A stretch of DNA of 64,000 bases. Origin: Diplodia intermedia. Lineage: Eukaryota > Ascomycota > Dothideomycetes > Botryosphaeriales > Botryosphaeriaceae. Position 1 is the first letter of the stretch. Every line of letters starts with the position of its first letter. The DNA lies in the NCBI GenBank assembly GCA_021495925.1, contig JAKEKT010000127.1, positions 1 to 64,000 on the forward strand. Reading direction: 5' to 3'. Below, piece after piece: positions 1 through 10,132 of this stretch. Under the pieces are notes generated by a model that did not search any database, was not told where the DNA came from, and saw only the letters and a list, made by a program, of their open reading frames with translations. Both the position numbers and the translations under genes were made by a program.

Positions 1-1265
1 GGGGGCGGCGCGTGGGCGTTAGTGGGTGTTGTGGGTGCCAGGGGGAGGGGGGGCTTACGCTTAGGGAGCCGACGGTTAGGGCGACGCCGACTTCGGCGTC
101 TGGGAGGGAGGAGGTGGGGGGTTAGTGTGTGTGGTGGTGGTGGACGACGGGGGGTGGGGGGGACGTACAACACCATACTGTGACGCCGTAGATGTGGTCT
201 GGAGAGGGGTGGTGGGGGTTAGCGCCGTGTTCGCTGCGGGCGAGGGTGGGATGTGGCCGGCGCGGCTTACAGAGGTAGTCCTCCTTGGAGGCCAATGCCA
301 GGGTGTATGCGAGCCGAACAATGGCGCAGATGGTCGCGCTGTCGGTCTGTCAGCGTTGGTTTCGGGGGGTTTCTTTCCGGGGATGTGCATACAACATGCC
401 CAGGGAAAGGAGGAACCCGGCGGCCAGCTTGGAATAGCGGTTGATCTGGACATGCCACAGCAGCGGGATCGGGCTGTTGGGTGTTGTGAGATGGGGCCGT
501 TCGGAGTAGCCAGGGGAGAGAGAGTGGAAGCTTACAGTGAGCAGATGATGACGTCGCTGAGGATGCTGGTGACGGTGACGGTCATGCTGAGAGCTGCTAT
601 GATGTTGGATGGGTGGCAGTATCCTTCGATTGCAGGATCCCAAGTTTTACTACCTTGGTGTCAATTTCCATTTACACTGACGGTGACGAGCACGCTGCGG
701 TGTAGTCTTACGCGATCGGGCGGCATTGGCATAGGCAGTAGATGGCCACGGATAGAGTGACGGCGGAGAAAAGTGAAATTGTGCCTCGGAGGATCCATAA
801 GATAAGGGTTTGGTCGGTGATGATTCGTGTAAGCGTGAGCGCGATGCTTAGCTTAATGAGTGTGATAGACGTGCAGTAGGAAACTTCGAAGAACATAAAG
901 GCCTGTAGACAGCACTCAGCTTGATGGGTTCTACTTGATACCGAAGCAGGAGTGTGCATACCTTGTAAGCCTCCTTTTCCATCTCCGGAGTAATGTGCCA
1001 TTCATGAGCGCCTAAGCCGTTCTTTGCGGCAATGATGGCTTCGGCGCAGAGCCATGCGAACGGGATCTTTTCGTTTAAACCCGATCAGAATCGTTGCAAC
1101 CGACGACAATGTAGCACTTACCGCACCAACAACCGCGCACGTATCGTCCCAGCCCCATGGACTCTTGGTCAGCCGGACATAGATGCGCAAGAACAGAGAA
1201 ACATAGCCAGATACGAGAAGGATGATGACGCACAGCGCCAAGAAGCGAGAGTCGTCGTAGAGCAT
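1..1265 (-). CDS. Fungal rhodopsin-domain integral membrane protein (partial, runs off the left edge)
   Basis: A multi-exon gene reads right to left from an ATG at 1265-1263. I traced exons at about 1265-1078, to 962, 902-712, 649-536, 473-393, 338-271, 198-169 and 99-59, most joined by clear GTAAGN/GTATGC/GTACGT donors and CAG/TAG acceptors in frame. The product has several hydrophobic helices, a G-L-G-A-H-E-W motif in the first loop, a C-R-P-I-A...W-D-P...G-Y-C motif spanning an intron, and a later L-G-M-F-A-T...I-V-R-L helix. These fit the fungal rhodopsin-domain family (Pfam PF20684), seven-helix plasma-membrane proteins related to Pth11-like receptors; ligands are mostly unknown. The junction between exons 1 and 2 (about 1040-1090) is not resolved: the frame must change there and I found no convincing intron, so a frameshift is possible. 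The 3' end lies outside the window. Confidence 0.72.
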
Positions 1266-2090
1266 TTTTTTTCTGGAATGTTTTGTGGAAGGACAACGGG
1301 TGCCGAACACCTGGGGGAGAAAAACATGACGGGGACGTCGTCTGTTTTGGCATTGGGGAGAATATACTTTGGGCTGAACCAGACGACGGGACATGGATTG
1401 TGGGATCAGGACCGAGACTGCCTATTCCTATGCTAAGACGGGAAGTATGTGAGGCTATCAAAGCTAGCTTGACGCAACAAGCGAGGCTCGGCACGGCTGG
1501 ATCTAGCGTGGCTGGAGACTAGGACAGCCCTGGAGGGCCACTAGTCGCGGGGTAACCCCATGGAGAAGAGGCCATGGCTGCTGGAGACACCACCGAATCC
1601 GATGATAGGCACGTAGATGGAGCTAATCAGGCCACCCCCTACGGGGAACCGGGGAGGCAAATGCTGATGTGGCAGCTAGTCAAGCCTTGCCGGCTCAGCT
1701 CCGCTGCAAGCCCCAGGAGAAGGCCTGTCCGCCCGCGCCCGCTCATTCGCACACGGTGACGTTGAAAGCGTCCGTGACGCGATAGGTGCGGGGGCGAGCA
1801 ATGTGACAGATGCGCACATGCCGAGAGTTTCTGCGTTGGGCTGTCAAAGTATGCGGTCAGCGGCGCTGTTACAGAATAAGTCGGGTACCGAAGCTTATAC
1901 ACGCGGCGTGAAGAGCGCGTGGCGCAGGCGGCTAGAGCTAGGTAGCAGCGCCACACGCGGGTGGAGGCGGCATGTGGACCACACGGCATCCTCCAGCCGC
2001 TATTTATATTGAACTACAGATATTATCGTGGATACGTCATTAGTTTACATACAGACATGTTGTGACCACAGCTTATCTTGGCTAGGTGGA
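1266..2090. other. Intergenic region, no supported gene
   Basis: No reading frame here has a recognisable domain or splice structure. The segment contains the promoter of the rhodopsin-domain gene, which lies just above 1265 and is read on the minus strand. Confidence 0.5.
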
Positions 2091-2249
2091 CTAACACTCC
2101 TTGCCGTAGAGTCTTTTGCAACCGCCGTGGCAATAGTAATCCTCAGGGTTGGCGAGCGCACCGCCGGGTCGGCCGAGTGCGTCCCATACGGAGCAGTTGC
2201 CGGTGCTCATGGCGATGACGCTGAATTTGGTTAGCCAACGCGCCTTCAT
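2091..2249 (-). CDS. Possible small cysteine-containing protein or last exon (52 aa)
   Basis: An ATG at 2249-2247 opens a 52-residue frame ending in TAG at 2093-2091. The C-terminal half carries four cysteines at residues 19, 40, 44 and 52 in a compact pattern (C..., Y-Y-C-H-G-G-C, ...K-E-C at the end), as seen in small secreted cysteine-rich fungal proteins. There is no signal peptide in this frame. A GTGAGG donor-like site near 2318 and a CAG acceptor-like site near 2255 suggest it could instead be the last exon of a longer gene whose upstream exon reads G-A-C-I-I-Y-A. I do not recognise the family. Confidence 0.3.
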   Translation of the reverse strand: MKARWLTKFSVIAMSTGNCSVWDALGRPGGALANPEDYYCHGGCKRLYGKEC

Positions 2250-2551
2250 TGGCCTGCTATCTCCTGACAACGCTTAATTCCACAACATCTCCAAGGCTCT
2301 CTACATCACTTCCTCACCTGCGTAGATGATGCAAGCTCCCGTTTGCTGCTCCGATGCCAAGCTTCGGCTGCGGCGAAGGATTGCGCCCCACAGGCACCAG
2401 CCAATCGCTCCGGGAATATCGCCCAATGTGGTCTGCCATCAGCCTATTCCCGTTTCTGCTGTGCTTCCAGAACGGCTATGCGGCATAGTTTACCGCTCTT
2501 CAACCGGATCGGATCCGAGATCAAGTCACGATGTTCTAACAAGACTACTCA

Positions 2552-2800
2552 GTGAAATCGAAGAAAGCCAGTGCCCCGAAAACATTCAAAAAGCGAGGTT
2601 TTCGATTCCAACTCCACCGCAAGAATCTCTCAAATTTCCGGTCCAATTCGTTGCGTCGTGTTTTTCGTTCTGATTATGTGATTATGGCAGCTACGTCGAC
2701 TTCGGCGGCCGCGGCTTCGTCTACTAACGTGGCTGGTCGATTCGATGTACCCCTTTTCGGAATCGTTGCCGGTATGGTTGGTGGTATCTTAAAATTGTAG
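2552..2800 (+). pseudogene. Possible relic of a GPI-anchored cell-wall protein tail
   Basis: The last 38 residues of this frame (from an ATG at 2684) form a Ser/Thr/Ala-rich stretch followed by a glycine-rich hydrophobic C-terminus (V-P-L-F-G-I-V-A-G-M-V-G-G-I-L). This is the usual shape of the omega site and GPI-attachment signal of fungal cell-wall proteins. Nothing upstream supplies a signal peptide or body, so at most this is a 3' remnant. It could also be chance. Confidence 0.22.
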
Positions 2801-3263
2801 AGCTGTAGTTATGAGCATCGGAAGGTTATTTGTCTTAGCGATCAATATCGGAAGTTAACTAATCGTTGGGTAGTTTTGGGCGAGTAGAGGGCCAGCCTGG
2901 CCTCAACAAGTATCTTCGAGAGAGAGAGATACCAGGACAAACTAAGCCTCAAAAACGAAGTTATAGACATTAAAAATAATCAACTCCAAAAGTTTTATTA
3001 AGCCGTTCGACTGGATGCAAAAGAGTGAGAGTTCGCCAGTACTATCCGGCCCCCAATCGCTAATGGGGAGGTCGTACCTGCAGCCTTGCTTACCTATTGC
3101 TGAGACAAACTTTAGGCAGCAACACCTTTAGAACCCCTCGCAAGCAAGTTGACCGGCAAGGCTGACCTTACCTTCCAACAATCCATCCGCGTCCGTCGTC
3201 TCCTCTATCCACCCACCGCGAATCTTCGGGTAACCACGACCGTCTACCGCAGCATACACGGCC
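2801..3263. promoter_or_regulatory. Intergenic region upstream of the HET gene
   Basis: AT-richer DNA with a short GA microsatellite near 2918-2928 and pyrimidine-rich stretches near 3190-3220. It holds the presumed promoter and 5' leader of the HET-domain gene. No core element can be named with confidence. Confidence 0.4.
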
Positions 3264-5579
3264 ATGGACCATCTTCTCGTTCCAAAGGACCCAGTTCGGA
3301 GCCCGCCCAGGATCCGTTACTACTGCTTCGAAGAGTATGACAGAGGCGACTTCATCACATACCCTGAACGGCAAGGCTGGACACAAGAGAAGCTGTTCAC
3401 CAGAACCACATGGACCGAGGTGGACAGTGTCGGCGGACGAGGGGCTGCTGCAGCAGCGGCCTTCCTACAGCAGTGGCTGTTCTTCGGCCTTCTCCATGAG
3501 GCGTTTGGGCCCGATGTCAACTTTCAGGATTACATCGACGAAGCAAACGGAATGAAATATATCCACACGAGAAATTTGCTGTCGCACGCAGACGATCTTG
3601 TGGAAAAACGCAACGCTGGCCTCGTATCGGAAACGGACGTTTTCCCCTTGGATGATTCTTTGTACGCTGCGTACTCTGCCTTCGACTTCATTTGCCAAGA
3701 ACCTGTAGACGCGTTGGATCCTTACTTTCTTCTATCTCTTTCGCTGCTGGCCCGCTTCCTACTTTGCCTGCGGCAGGTACTATTCCGGGACAATGATCTC
3801 ATGTCTCGTGGTAACAGGGCCGTATGGGATCCTCCCCGTGTATATGTCGACGTTCCCGGGCATGAAACGCATACGCTTCAAAGCGACTCAGGAGACCACA
3901 TGAGCATCTTAGCATATGAGATGGTCAAAGAAGGATGGTGTGCCAGGGCTGTTAACTCTTCACAGTACACTTCCTTGGAATCTCGATATTTTGCCTCGTT
4001 GCTCCGCAACCCGCAGAAAGGCAGACTAAACCATACGGCTTGCACAAGCAAACAATGTTTCGCATCTCAAACTCATAGAACTTACTACCGTACAGTCCAC
4101 GCCCACGCTGGGTGCAGCTGTAGTTTTCACGCCTTTAAACCAGCAGCCGTGCAGCATATTCTTGAGATCGGAGAAACCCCTCTGATCATTTGGGATTCCA
4201 ACAATGAGGCAGTCAGCTTGATCCCGGGAAAACCAGACACGGTGTACGTTGCCATATCACACGTCTGGTCCGATGGTCTAGGCAATCCTCACGGGAATTT
4301 GATGCCTCATTGTCAGTTGGAAGCCATCAGCAACTTGGTACAAAAGCTGTACCCTGACTGTGCCGAACAAGTCCCTTTTTGGATTGATACGATGTGTTGC
4401 CCTACAGATCCACCAGAAGCAAAGCAGCTTGCAATTCGGAAGATGAGACATACCTACTCAGATACAAACAAAGTCCTCGTACTTGATAGCAGTTTGAGGT
4501 CAATCGAAGTGACCGGAAGATCAATCTTTGAATTAGCCCTATATATCAGTGTCTCTACATGGTCCACTCGGTTATGGACCCTTCAAGAGGGTGCATTGCC
4601 TCAAAAATTGGTCTTTCAGTTTCTGGACGCAATACTCGATTTCGACGACGTATCTTCTGCCGCGCACCGCTTTGATTTCAGCTTCAACTACGGGTGGACA
4701 AACGCGATTGATCTCTTCGGGTTCTACGCGAACATCCGAGGGAACACGAGGATCGATAATCCCGAGGAGCCTGCCGCACTTCGCCTTGCCTATTGCGTTG
4801 ATGCATTAAGCAAACGAACAACAAGTATTCAGAGCGACGAAACTTTGTGCTTGGCTAGCTTATTGGCCATAGATCCAGGCCCTCCTTTGACAGCATGCCC
4901 TGAAGATCGAATGGTGCGGTTTTGGTCACAGTTCACCGATGTCGCCGAAGACTGGATGTACTATCAATACCCTCGGCTGGACCATGTTGGCTTCCGATGG
5001 GCTCCGAAAACGCTTCTGGGTACTGGAAGCATCACACTCTCCCGGAATGCGCTCGTAACCCCCACTAAGGATGGCCTTCTCGTCAACGCATACAGTCTTA
5101 CTCTTGAAAGCTTGCGCCTTCCTTTATCACATCCTACCAGCGACCTTCTTTGGATACGGAGTACAAAAAGTACATGGAATTTCTACATTTCCAAGTCTTC
5201 CAATTTACATGACGCACAAGGATACAAGCCTTTCGCCGTTCCTCAAGGCCATTTCAGCCGTATCGCGATTCTGATGACACGGGAAATATCCGACTCGAGT
5301 ATCACCCCCTCTACGTATTTTGTGATGGTGTTTGTCAGTGAGAAGAGGGACGGAGTGGCATACGCGCGTCGGGGGGATTCTGGGAGGATATTCAAGGCCG
5401 ATCACCCTTCTCTTCGAGGAACTAGACTCCAGCAAAGTCAGGAGAGGAAAAAGAGGGCTTTACTGGCACCGAAGACCAACAGAGTGACAAGAGAAGGGGA
5501 AAACTACTTGATAGACAATATGTACGATGCAGTCGTTGGTGATTGGACAGATGAAAAGAGCCAATGGTGCATCGACTGA
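3264..5579 (+). CDS. Heterokaryon incompatibility (HET) domain protein
   Basis: A single uninterrupted frame of 771 residues. The HET domain (Pfam PF06985) spans roughly residues 325-480. It opens with Y-V-A-I-S-H-V-W (near nucleotide 4243), continues with P-F-W-I-D-T-M-C-C (near 4375) and the A-I-R-K-M-R-H-T-Y segment, then V-L-V-L-D, and closes with S-T-R-L-W-T-L-Q-E (near 4562). These are the family's hallmark blocks. HET proteins trigger cell death when genetically different hyphae fuse and have TIR-like folds. The 320-residue N-terminal region and 290-residue C-terminal region have no domain I can name. The ATG at 3264 is the first in frame and is followed by well-composed sequence. The gene is intact although it sits near a RIP-degraded block. 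The specific partner allele or trigger cannot be inferred. Confidence 0.9.
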   Translation: MDHLLVPKDPVRSPPRIRYYCFEEYDRGDFITYPERQGWTQEKLFTRTTWTEVDSVGGRGAAAAAAFLQQWLFFGLLHEAFGPDVNFQDYIDEANGMKYIHTRNLLSHADDLVEKRNAGLVSETDVFPLDDSLYAAYSAFDFICQEPVDALDPYFLLSLSLLARFLLCLRQVLFRDNDLMSRGNRAVWDPPRVYVDVPGHETHTLQSDSGDHMSILAYEMVKEGWCARAVNSSQYTSLESRYFASLLRNPQKGRLNHTACTSKQCFASQTHRTYYRTVHAHAGCSCSFHAFKPAAVQHILEIGETPLIIWDSNNEAVSLIPGKPDTVYVAISHVWSDGLGNPHGNLMPHCQLEAISNLVQKLYPDCAEQVPFWIDTMCCPTDPPEAKQLAIRKMRHTYSDTNKVLVLDSSLRSIEVTGRSIFELALYISVSTWSTRLWTLQEGALPQKLVFQFLDAILDFDDVSSAAHRFDFSFNYGWTNAIDLFGFYANIRGNTRIDNPEEPAALRLAYCVDALSKRTTSIQSDETLCLASLLAIDPGPPLTACPEDRMVRFWSQFTDVAEDWMYYQYPRLDHVGFRWAPKTLLGTGSITLSRNALVTPTKDGLLVNAYSLTLESLRLPLSHPTSDLLWIRSTKSTWNFYISKSSNLHDAQGYKPFAVPQGHFSRIAILMTREISDSSITPSTYFVMVFVSEKRDGVAYARRGDSGRIFKADHPSLRGTRLQQSQERKKRALLAPKTNRVTREGENYLIDNMYDAVVGDWTDEKSQWCID

Positions 5580-5656
5580 ACTACGGCCGAGAAAGCCATT
5601 CACAGGAGTGTAGTATTGTTTGTTGAGGGAAAATTGAGTATTCAAACTATCCGAAA

Positions 5657-6079
5657 CTAGTTTCCGCATTTCCATTCCACAACTACCGCTCGGTTTTCCC
5701 TGCTCCAGCAGCGCGCCACGATGGGACTTCCAGTCAATGACGCAAAGCCAACCAGGCTAAAACCTATGCCGATTCTAACGCCCGCCTTCTTCATATTAGG
5801 GTTCAAACCGGCAAGCTCGGCGTGCCCGCGCCGAAGAAACCGTAGAACACGGCGAAAGTGATCATTCCGGCCGAACTCTTCACAGCAGCCCAGCTGAAGA
5901 GACAGATCCCGGCAAGGAATATAACGGGGATAAAGACGTTGACGGGGGCGAGCGGTTGGCGATGAGTGCTGGGACAAGACAGCCGGACACGCCGACGCCG
6001 TTGATGATGAGGATGAGGTTGAAGGAGTCAGTATTGGAAAAGTCCAGGATATCGCGGGTGTAGGCTCAGACCTTTGCAC
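5657..6079 (-). pseudogene. Truncated MFS (monocarboxylate-type) transporter pseudogene
   Basis: On the minus strand three different frames carry consecutive pieces of the C-terminal half of an MCT-like major facilitator transporter. From high to low coordinates they are: L-I-L-I-I-N-G-V-G-V-S-G (about 6030-5955); V-F-I-P-V-I-F-L-A-G-I-C followed by F-A-V-F-Y-G-F-F-G (about 5945-5830); then G-V-R-I-G-I-G-F-S-L-V-G-F and L-T-G-S-P-I-V-A (about 5790-5715). At least two frame changes separate these blocks and no N-terminal half exists upstream. It is a fragment, not an intact gene. The family is the same as the intact transporter at 46,773-48,214. Confidence 0.7.
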
Positions 6080-6404
6080 TTCAGCTACCCGTTGCGAGAT
6101 TCAAAGAGCCGAGCGAAGGGGGGAGAGAGATCTCACACAATAGTACGCGATCCAAATGCCCCAGAAAACGAAAAAACATGCTCACGCAACAGATACGGCA
6201 TCTCCGCAAACGCCGCCCCATCAACCAACGGCGCCTTTTCCTTCCCTCACCCTCGTCCTCGTCCTCCCCTATCTCTCAAGAGCAATACAGGAGCAATGGC
6301 AGCGAGAACTGTTCAACAACCCAAACACCTCCAGACCCAACACCCCCCCCCCCCCACCGCCACCCTCATCGCCCTCGCGCACGCCTCTCCTTCCCCTCCT
6401 CCAT

Positions 6405-8616
6405 CTAACACTCCACCTCCAAATGCCCCATCTCACATGCATCCGCCAACGCATTGCTCCAATAGCCTTCTACCACCACCCTCGCCCCAACCGGCGCCCT
6501 TACAACCCCCAAATGGCCCCTCCCCGCCGCCGCCAAACACAGCGCCGTCTCCTTAAACAACGACGATGCCCTCTTCAACCACCACCCCCGCCCCCTCATC
6601 CAGCACCGCCCTCACGGCGTCGACATCCCCATCCCTCGCCGCGGCGGCGAGTCGCACGATCGATCCCGTCATCGACCCCGCCGCCGCCGCAGCCGCAGCC
6701 ACACCCGCACCGCCTTCCCCAATCCCAAACGCCCGCAGCAACCCGACGATCATCCGCGCGTGGCCGCCGCCGCCGCCGCAGCCGTCCGCGGTGGTCGCAG
6801 ATGAGGTGGTCGTCGTCGTTGTCGCGGATGTGGTGGATACCACGGCGTTCGGGTCCGCGCCGCCGCCGCCGTGCGAGAGCAGCAGGCGGGCGCAGCGGGG
6901 CCGGTTGAAGGCGGCGGCGATGCGGAGGGCGATGTCGATGTTGATGTCGATGTTGCTGGTGGTGCCTTCATCAGAGGAAAGGGCGAGCAGGAGGGGCGGG
7001 AGGAGGTGCGAGCGGTTGTGGAGGACGGCGGTGGCGAGGGCGGTGGGGAGGGGGAGGGTGGGTGTGCGGAGGAGGGAGGAGAGGGGGCAGGTTGGGTTTT
7101 CGGCGCCGGTTTCGAGGACGTCGAGGAGTAGGGTTCGGCGCTCGTAGGGGGCGAGCGGGGAGGCGGGGCGGGGTTGGGGTTGGGGTTGCGGGAGCGGTGG
7201 GGGTTGGTGGTGCGGTTGGATGGCTTCGGCGGCGCCGGCGTGGCGGATGGCGTATTTTCGGCGGGGGGCGCTGGGGTCGGCGTTGGTCGCTTCTTCTGCG
7301 GCGGAGAGGAGGATCTTGAGGATGTTGTCGGAGTTGTTGATTGCGCGGGTTAGGAGCGGGAAGATGGCTTCTGCTTGGCTGCTGGATGCGCCGTCGAGGA
7401 GGATCGTGGCGGGGTTCGCGGCTGTTGCATCCAGGATGATGGATAGGCAGTCCTCGGCGGTCAATGGGGATACGCTGTGTCCCTTCTCTTTTGCCACAGC
7501 TTGTCGAAGTCGGTACTCGGATAGGAGGGTGTCCGAAACTGTTCGCTTTTCTGCGCTACTGAGGGTGAGATCCGCTATTATCCGCTGGAGGATTTCCTCA
7601 GAAGAGGAACACTCGGCACAGTTAATGCAGACGATGATGCTGAGTAGCTCTTGTCCGTCGAAAGGGGGTGAGATCCACCGTAGCGCTTCGCGGCATGTTT
7701 CGAGTCTGGTGAAGTCAGGATCTGCGACTGCCAGAATGGATGAGCAGCCCCGTGTCCACCATTTGTGTAAAGCGTCGACCATTGGCGAATTGTCTGGCAC
7801 GCTGCCCTCGCTCAGCTCCCTCAGGTTTTCCCGTTCGACATGCACGGGCTTGCCAAAGATCCAGCTTTGGAGTTCCTCGTGCAACTCCTGAGCAATCACC
7901 GTCTCGAAAATCATGCCCTTTTCGTACGGCCTTTGACACCGGATGTCCAGGCTACGCATGTATGGCAGACGAAAGTGAGTGCATGCGTAACCGATACCGG
8001 ACAGTAGCCTCCGCACGGCGTCAAATTCTTCAGAGTCCACGACTGGTTCTCCGCTGGCAGCGTGGTTAACACGGTAGGCGAGCAGCCGCAGGATCTCGGC
8101 GTATGCGCGCGACAGTAGATCCTCAGCGGAGCCTTCGGGCGGGGAGAACCACAGCAGTTTACCGAGGTCGCAGTCCTGAAACATGAAGAAGAAGCGTGCA
8201 GCCCGCATCAGGTTGTTGGTCGTTCTTGAAAACATTTGGACATCTTGGACTTCGGCACGGAGTAGGAACCAGAAAGGAGACCAGAAAAGACGCCAGGCGC
8301 TCTGTTTCTCCTCCGGGATGGATGGGTTGCGGTCTCGGATGAGGTCGACGTAACGAATCAACTTCTCCAGAACGTCGCGCACCGGCAAAATGACCGTCTG
8401 GCCACGGGTCCTCTCTTCTCCCCAGCACTTCCAGATGGCTTGGCTTCGTTTCTCCTGCGCAACTTTGCGGACTGCAAGAAGAACATCGTGCTCGTTGGTT
8501 TTGGCCAGGGTGAGAGCCTTTTTCACGTCGTCATCGGCTTCACTGACCACACGCTCCCAGAGATCACTCGACAGGCTCACGGGTGGTTTTTGATTTGGCT
8601 GATTTTCTTTTTCCAT
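6405..8616 (-). CDS. Ankyrin-repeat-like protein, C-terminal frame disrupted
   Basis: The main frame (8616-6553) encodes 687 residues from an ATG at 8616-8614. Its N-terminal 430 residues are helical and of unknown function. The C-terminal part is rich in Pro/Gln, Thr and Gly low complexity but carries repeat-like blocks: I-A-L-R-I-A-A-A-F-N-R-P-R-C-A-R-L-L-L and L-A-A-A-A-R-D-G-D-V-D-A-V-R, both ankyrin helices. The frame stops at 6553, but the next ankyrin helices (E-T-A-L-C-L-A-A-A-G-R-G-H-L-G-V-V and A-L-A-D-A-C-E-M-G-H-L-E-V) continue in a second minus-strand frame down to about 6405. This suggests a frameshift or a missed intron near 6,555. A run of 14 C at 6342-6355 follows. Ankyrin repeats bind proteins; a specific role cannot be given. 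Confidence 0.6.
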
Positions 8617-9179
8617 GGTTGTTGGGGAAAGAAACGAAAGGTGTACAGCTGCCCAAGTTTATCAATCAAAGCTGAGTCATTTCTTTTACGTACTCAGGCG
8701 CTAGCATACGCGACCAACTGCTGCCTTGGAAATCGACCCATCATGACATGTCGGTTGCTAGCAACCAGATTCAAATTTTTTGCGACATTTGACTAGTCCA
8801 TCATGCTGCTACTACCGGAGTGGAAAAAACGCGCTGTTTGCTCGACGGGATTGATTATGGTGAAGCAGTGAACGCTGCTATCTGAGAGTGGCGTGTTCAA
8901 AAGCGCCTCATGTTCCCGGCCCCACTGATCAATGCGGCTCTGTGGCGCTGTAGTCTCCTTCCCAACGTGGTAAAGGCGAAGTTGTCACCCAATCACCCTC
9001 TTCTGACAAAGCTGTCGTAGAGGCAACTGTGACTGTACATGTATTCGGTCGAAGGGTCTCTCAGAAATTTTTACGGTCGGGCCGTCTCGTCTTGCCTATC
9101 CGAGCCAGAATCAACAAAAGAGTGTTGGTGTCGATGACGATGGTGTTGATGATAGTGCGTGGTCTTTCGCCGGGTTAAA
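8617..9179. promoter_or_regulatory. Intergenic region, promoter side of the ankyrin-like gene
   Basis: No supported ORF. It holds the upstream region of the minus-strand gene that starts at 8616. No recognisable RNA gene or repeat was seen. Confidence 0.4.
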
Positions 9180-9461
9180 ATGGAGTGTAAGGCTAACGGG
9201 TTGGACATCAGTCCACGCAGAACGGCAGAGATATCACCATGGTTTTGCATCGCCGGCATCACGAGCGAAGGCAGCGCCGCGGGCGCGTCGACAGGACTGC
9301 AGTACCCGCCGCACGGGTGGCTACGCTTCGGCTACCAGCCCGGTGCACCGCAGGACCGGTACAGGCGCATCTATAAGGACAGCGGGCTGCCTCTCGTCTT
9401 GTTTCAGTACCAGGATGCTACCTTGGCGACGTATAGCTTGCAGACTGTTGCGAAAAGATAG
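9180..9461 (+). CDS. Small hypothetical protein or gene fragment (93 aa)
   Basis: An ATG at 9180 opens a 93-residue frame ending at 9461. The composition is protein-like, with aromatic and charged residues well spread (P-H-G-W-L-R-F-G-Y-Q-P-G and L-V-L-F-Q-Y-Q-D-A), but I recognise no family. It lies only about 400 bp from the RIP-mutated block, so it may be the surviving end of a broken gene. Confidence 0.3.
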   Translation: MECKANGLDISPRRTAEISPWFCIAGITSEGSAAGASTGLQYPPHGWLRFGYQPGAPQDRYRRIYKDSGLPLVLFQYQDATLATYSLQTVAKR

Positions 9462-9840
9462 TTAACTGACATTCAGGTATGGTTTATTTACATGGAGTTT
9501 CATGATAAAGAAGAAAAAAGGGTAAAGGAGAAGGCCTGCCTTTATAAGAAGGCAGGCGGAAAGAAAACGGGTTTCGCTGAAATGAGTGAACTATTAATTT
9601 GTACGAACCACGACACAGACGATGCTAGATACCGCGGCGCTGCCCGGCATGTTTGCGATGAAGAATGGTGTGAGGGATATGAGGCGGAGGGATAAGGAGA
9701 TTCCGGTTATTCGTAGGAAGAGGCCTAAGCTATATGTTCTAACTTGTCGTAATAAGTATTTATTACATTCGGTGTTCGGTGTCGATGGCATATTAGTCGG
9801 GTATAGGGGTGTGGCGTCTAAGGATAGGGCTCGCGATTAA
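9462..9840. other. Transition zone between gene-bearing and AT-rich DNA
   Basis: Composition falls quickly from mixed sequence to AT-rich sequence. CA and TG dinucleotides are still present here and become rare after about 9,840. No gene is supported. Confidence 0.5.
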
Positions 9841-9976
9841 TCTAATTAACAAGCGTAATCGGGGTCCTAGAATTTAATTATAATTAAAGGGGTATCTTTA
9901 GATTAATTAATTAATCGCTAAGAATTACGCTTAAATTAATTAATAGATTAATAAGCGCTTATTAATCTCTATAACG

Positions 9977-10132
9977 TTATTCTTCTACTATATTAGACTT
10001 AGCTCTTACTATAAGAGGTGTTCTCGAAGCTTTAAATCTTTAAATACGTAAGTACTTAAATCTTTTATAAGTCTCGTAAATTAGTAATTACTAGTTATAG
10101 TAAGAGCTAAGCCTAATATAGTAGAAGAATAA
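9977..10132. repeat. 38-bp inverted repeat, possible MITE
   Basis: The 38-bp arm at 9977-10014 (beginning TTATTCTTCTACTATATTAG) is the reverse complement of 10095-10132 with a single transition mismatch. The arms enclose an 80-bp spacer. This is the form of a miniature inverted-repeat transposable element or of the terminal repeats of a decayed DNA transposon. No flanking duplication can be told apart from the AT-rich background. Confidence 0.5.
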
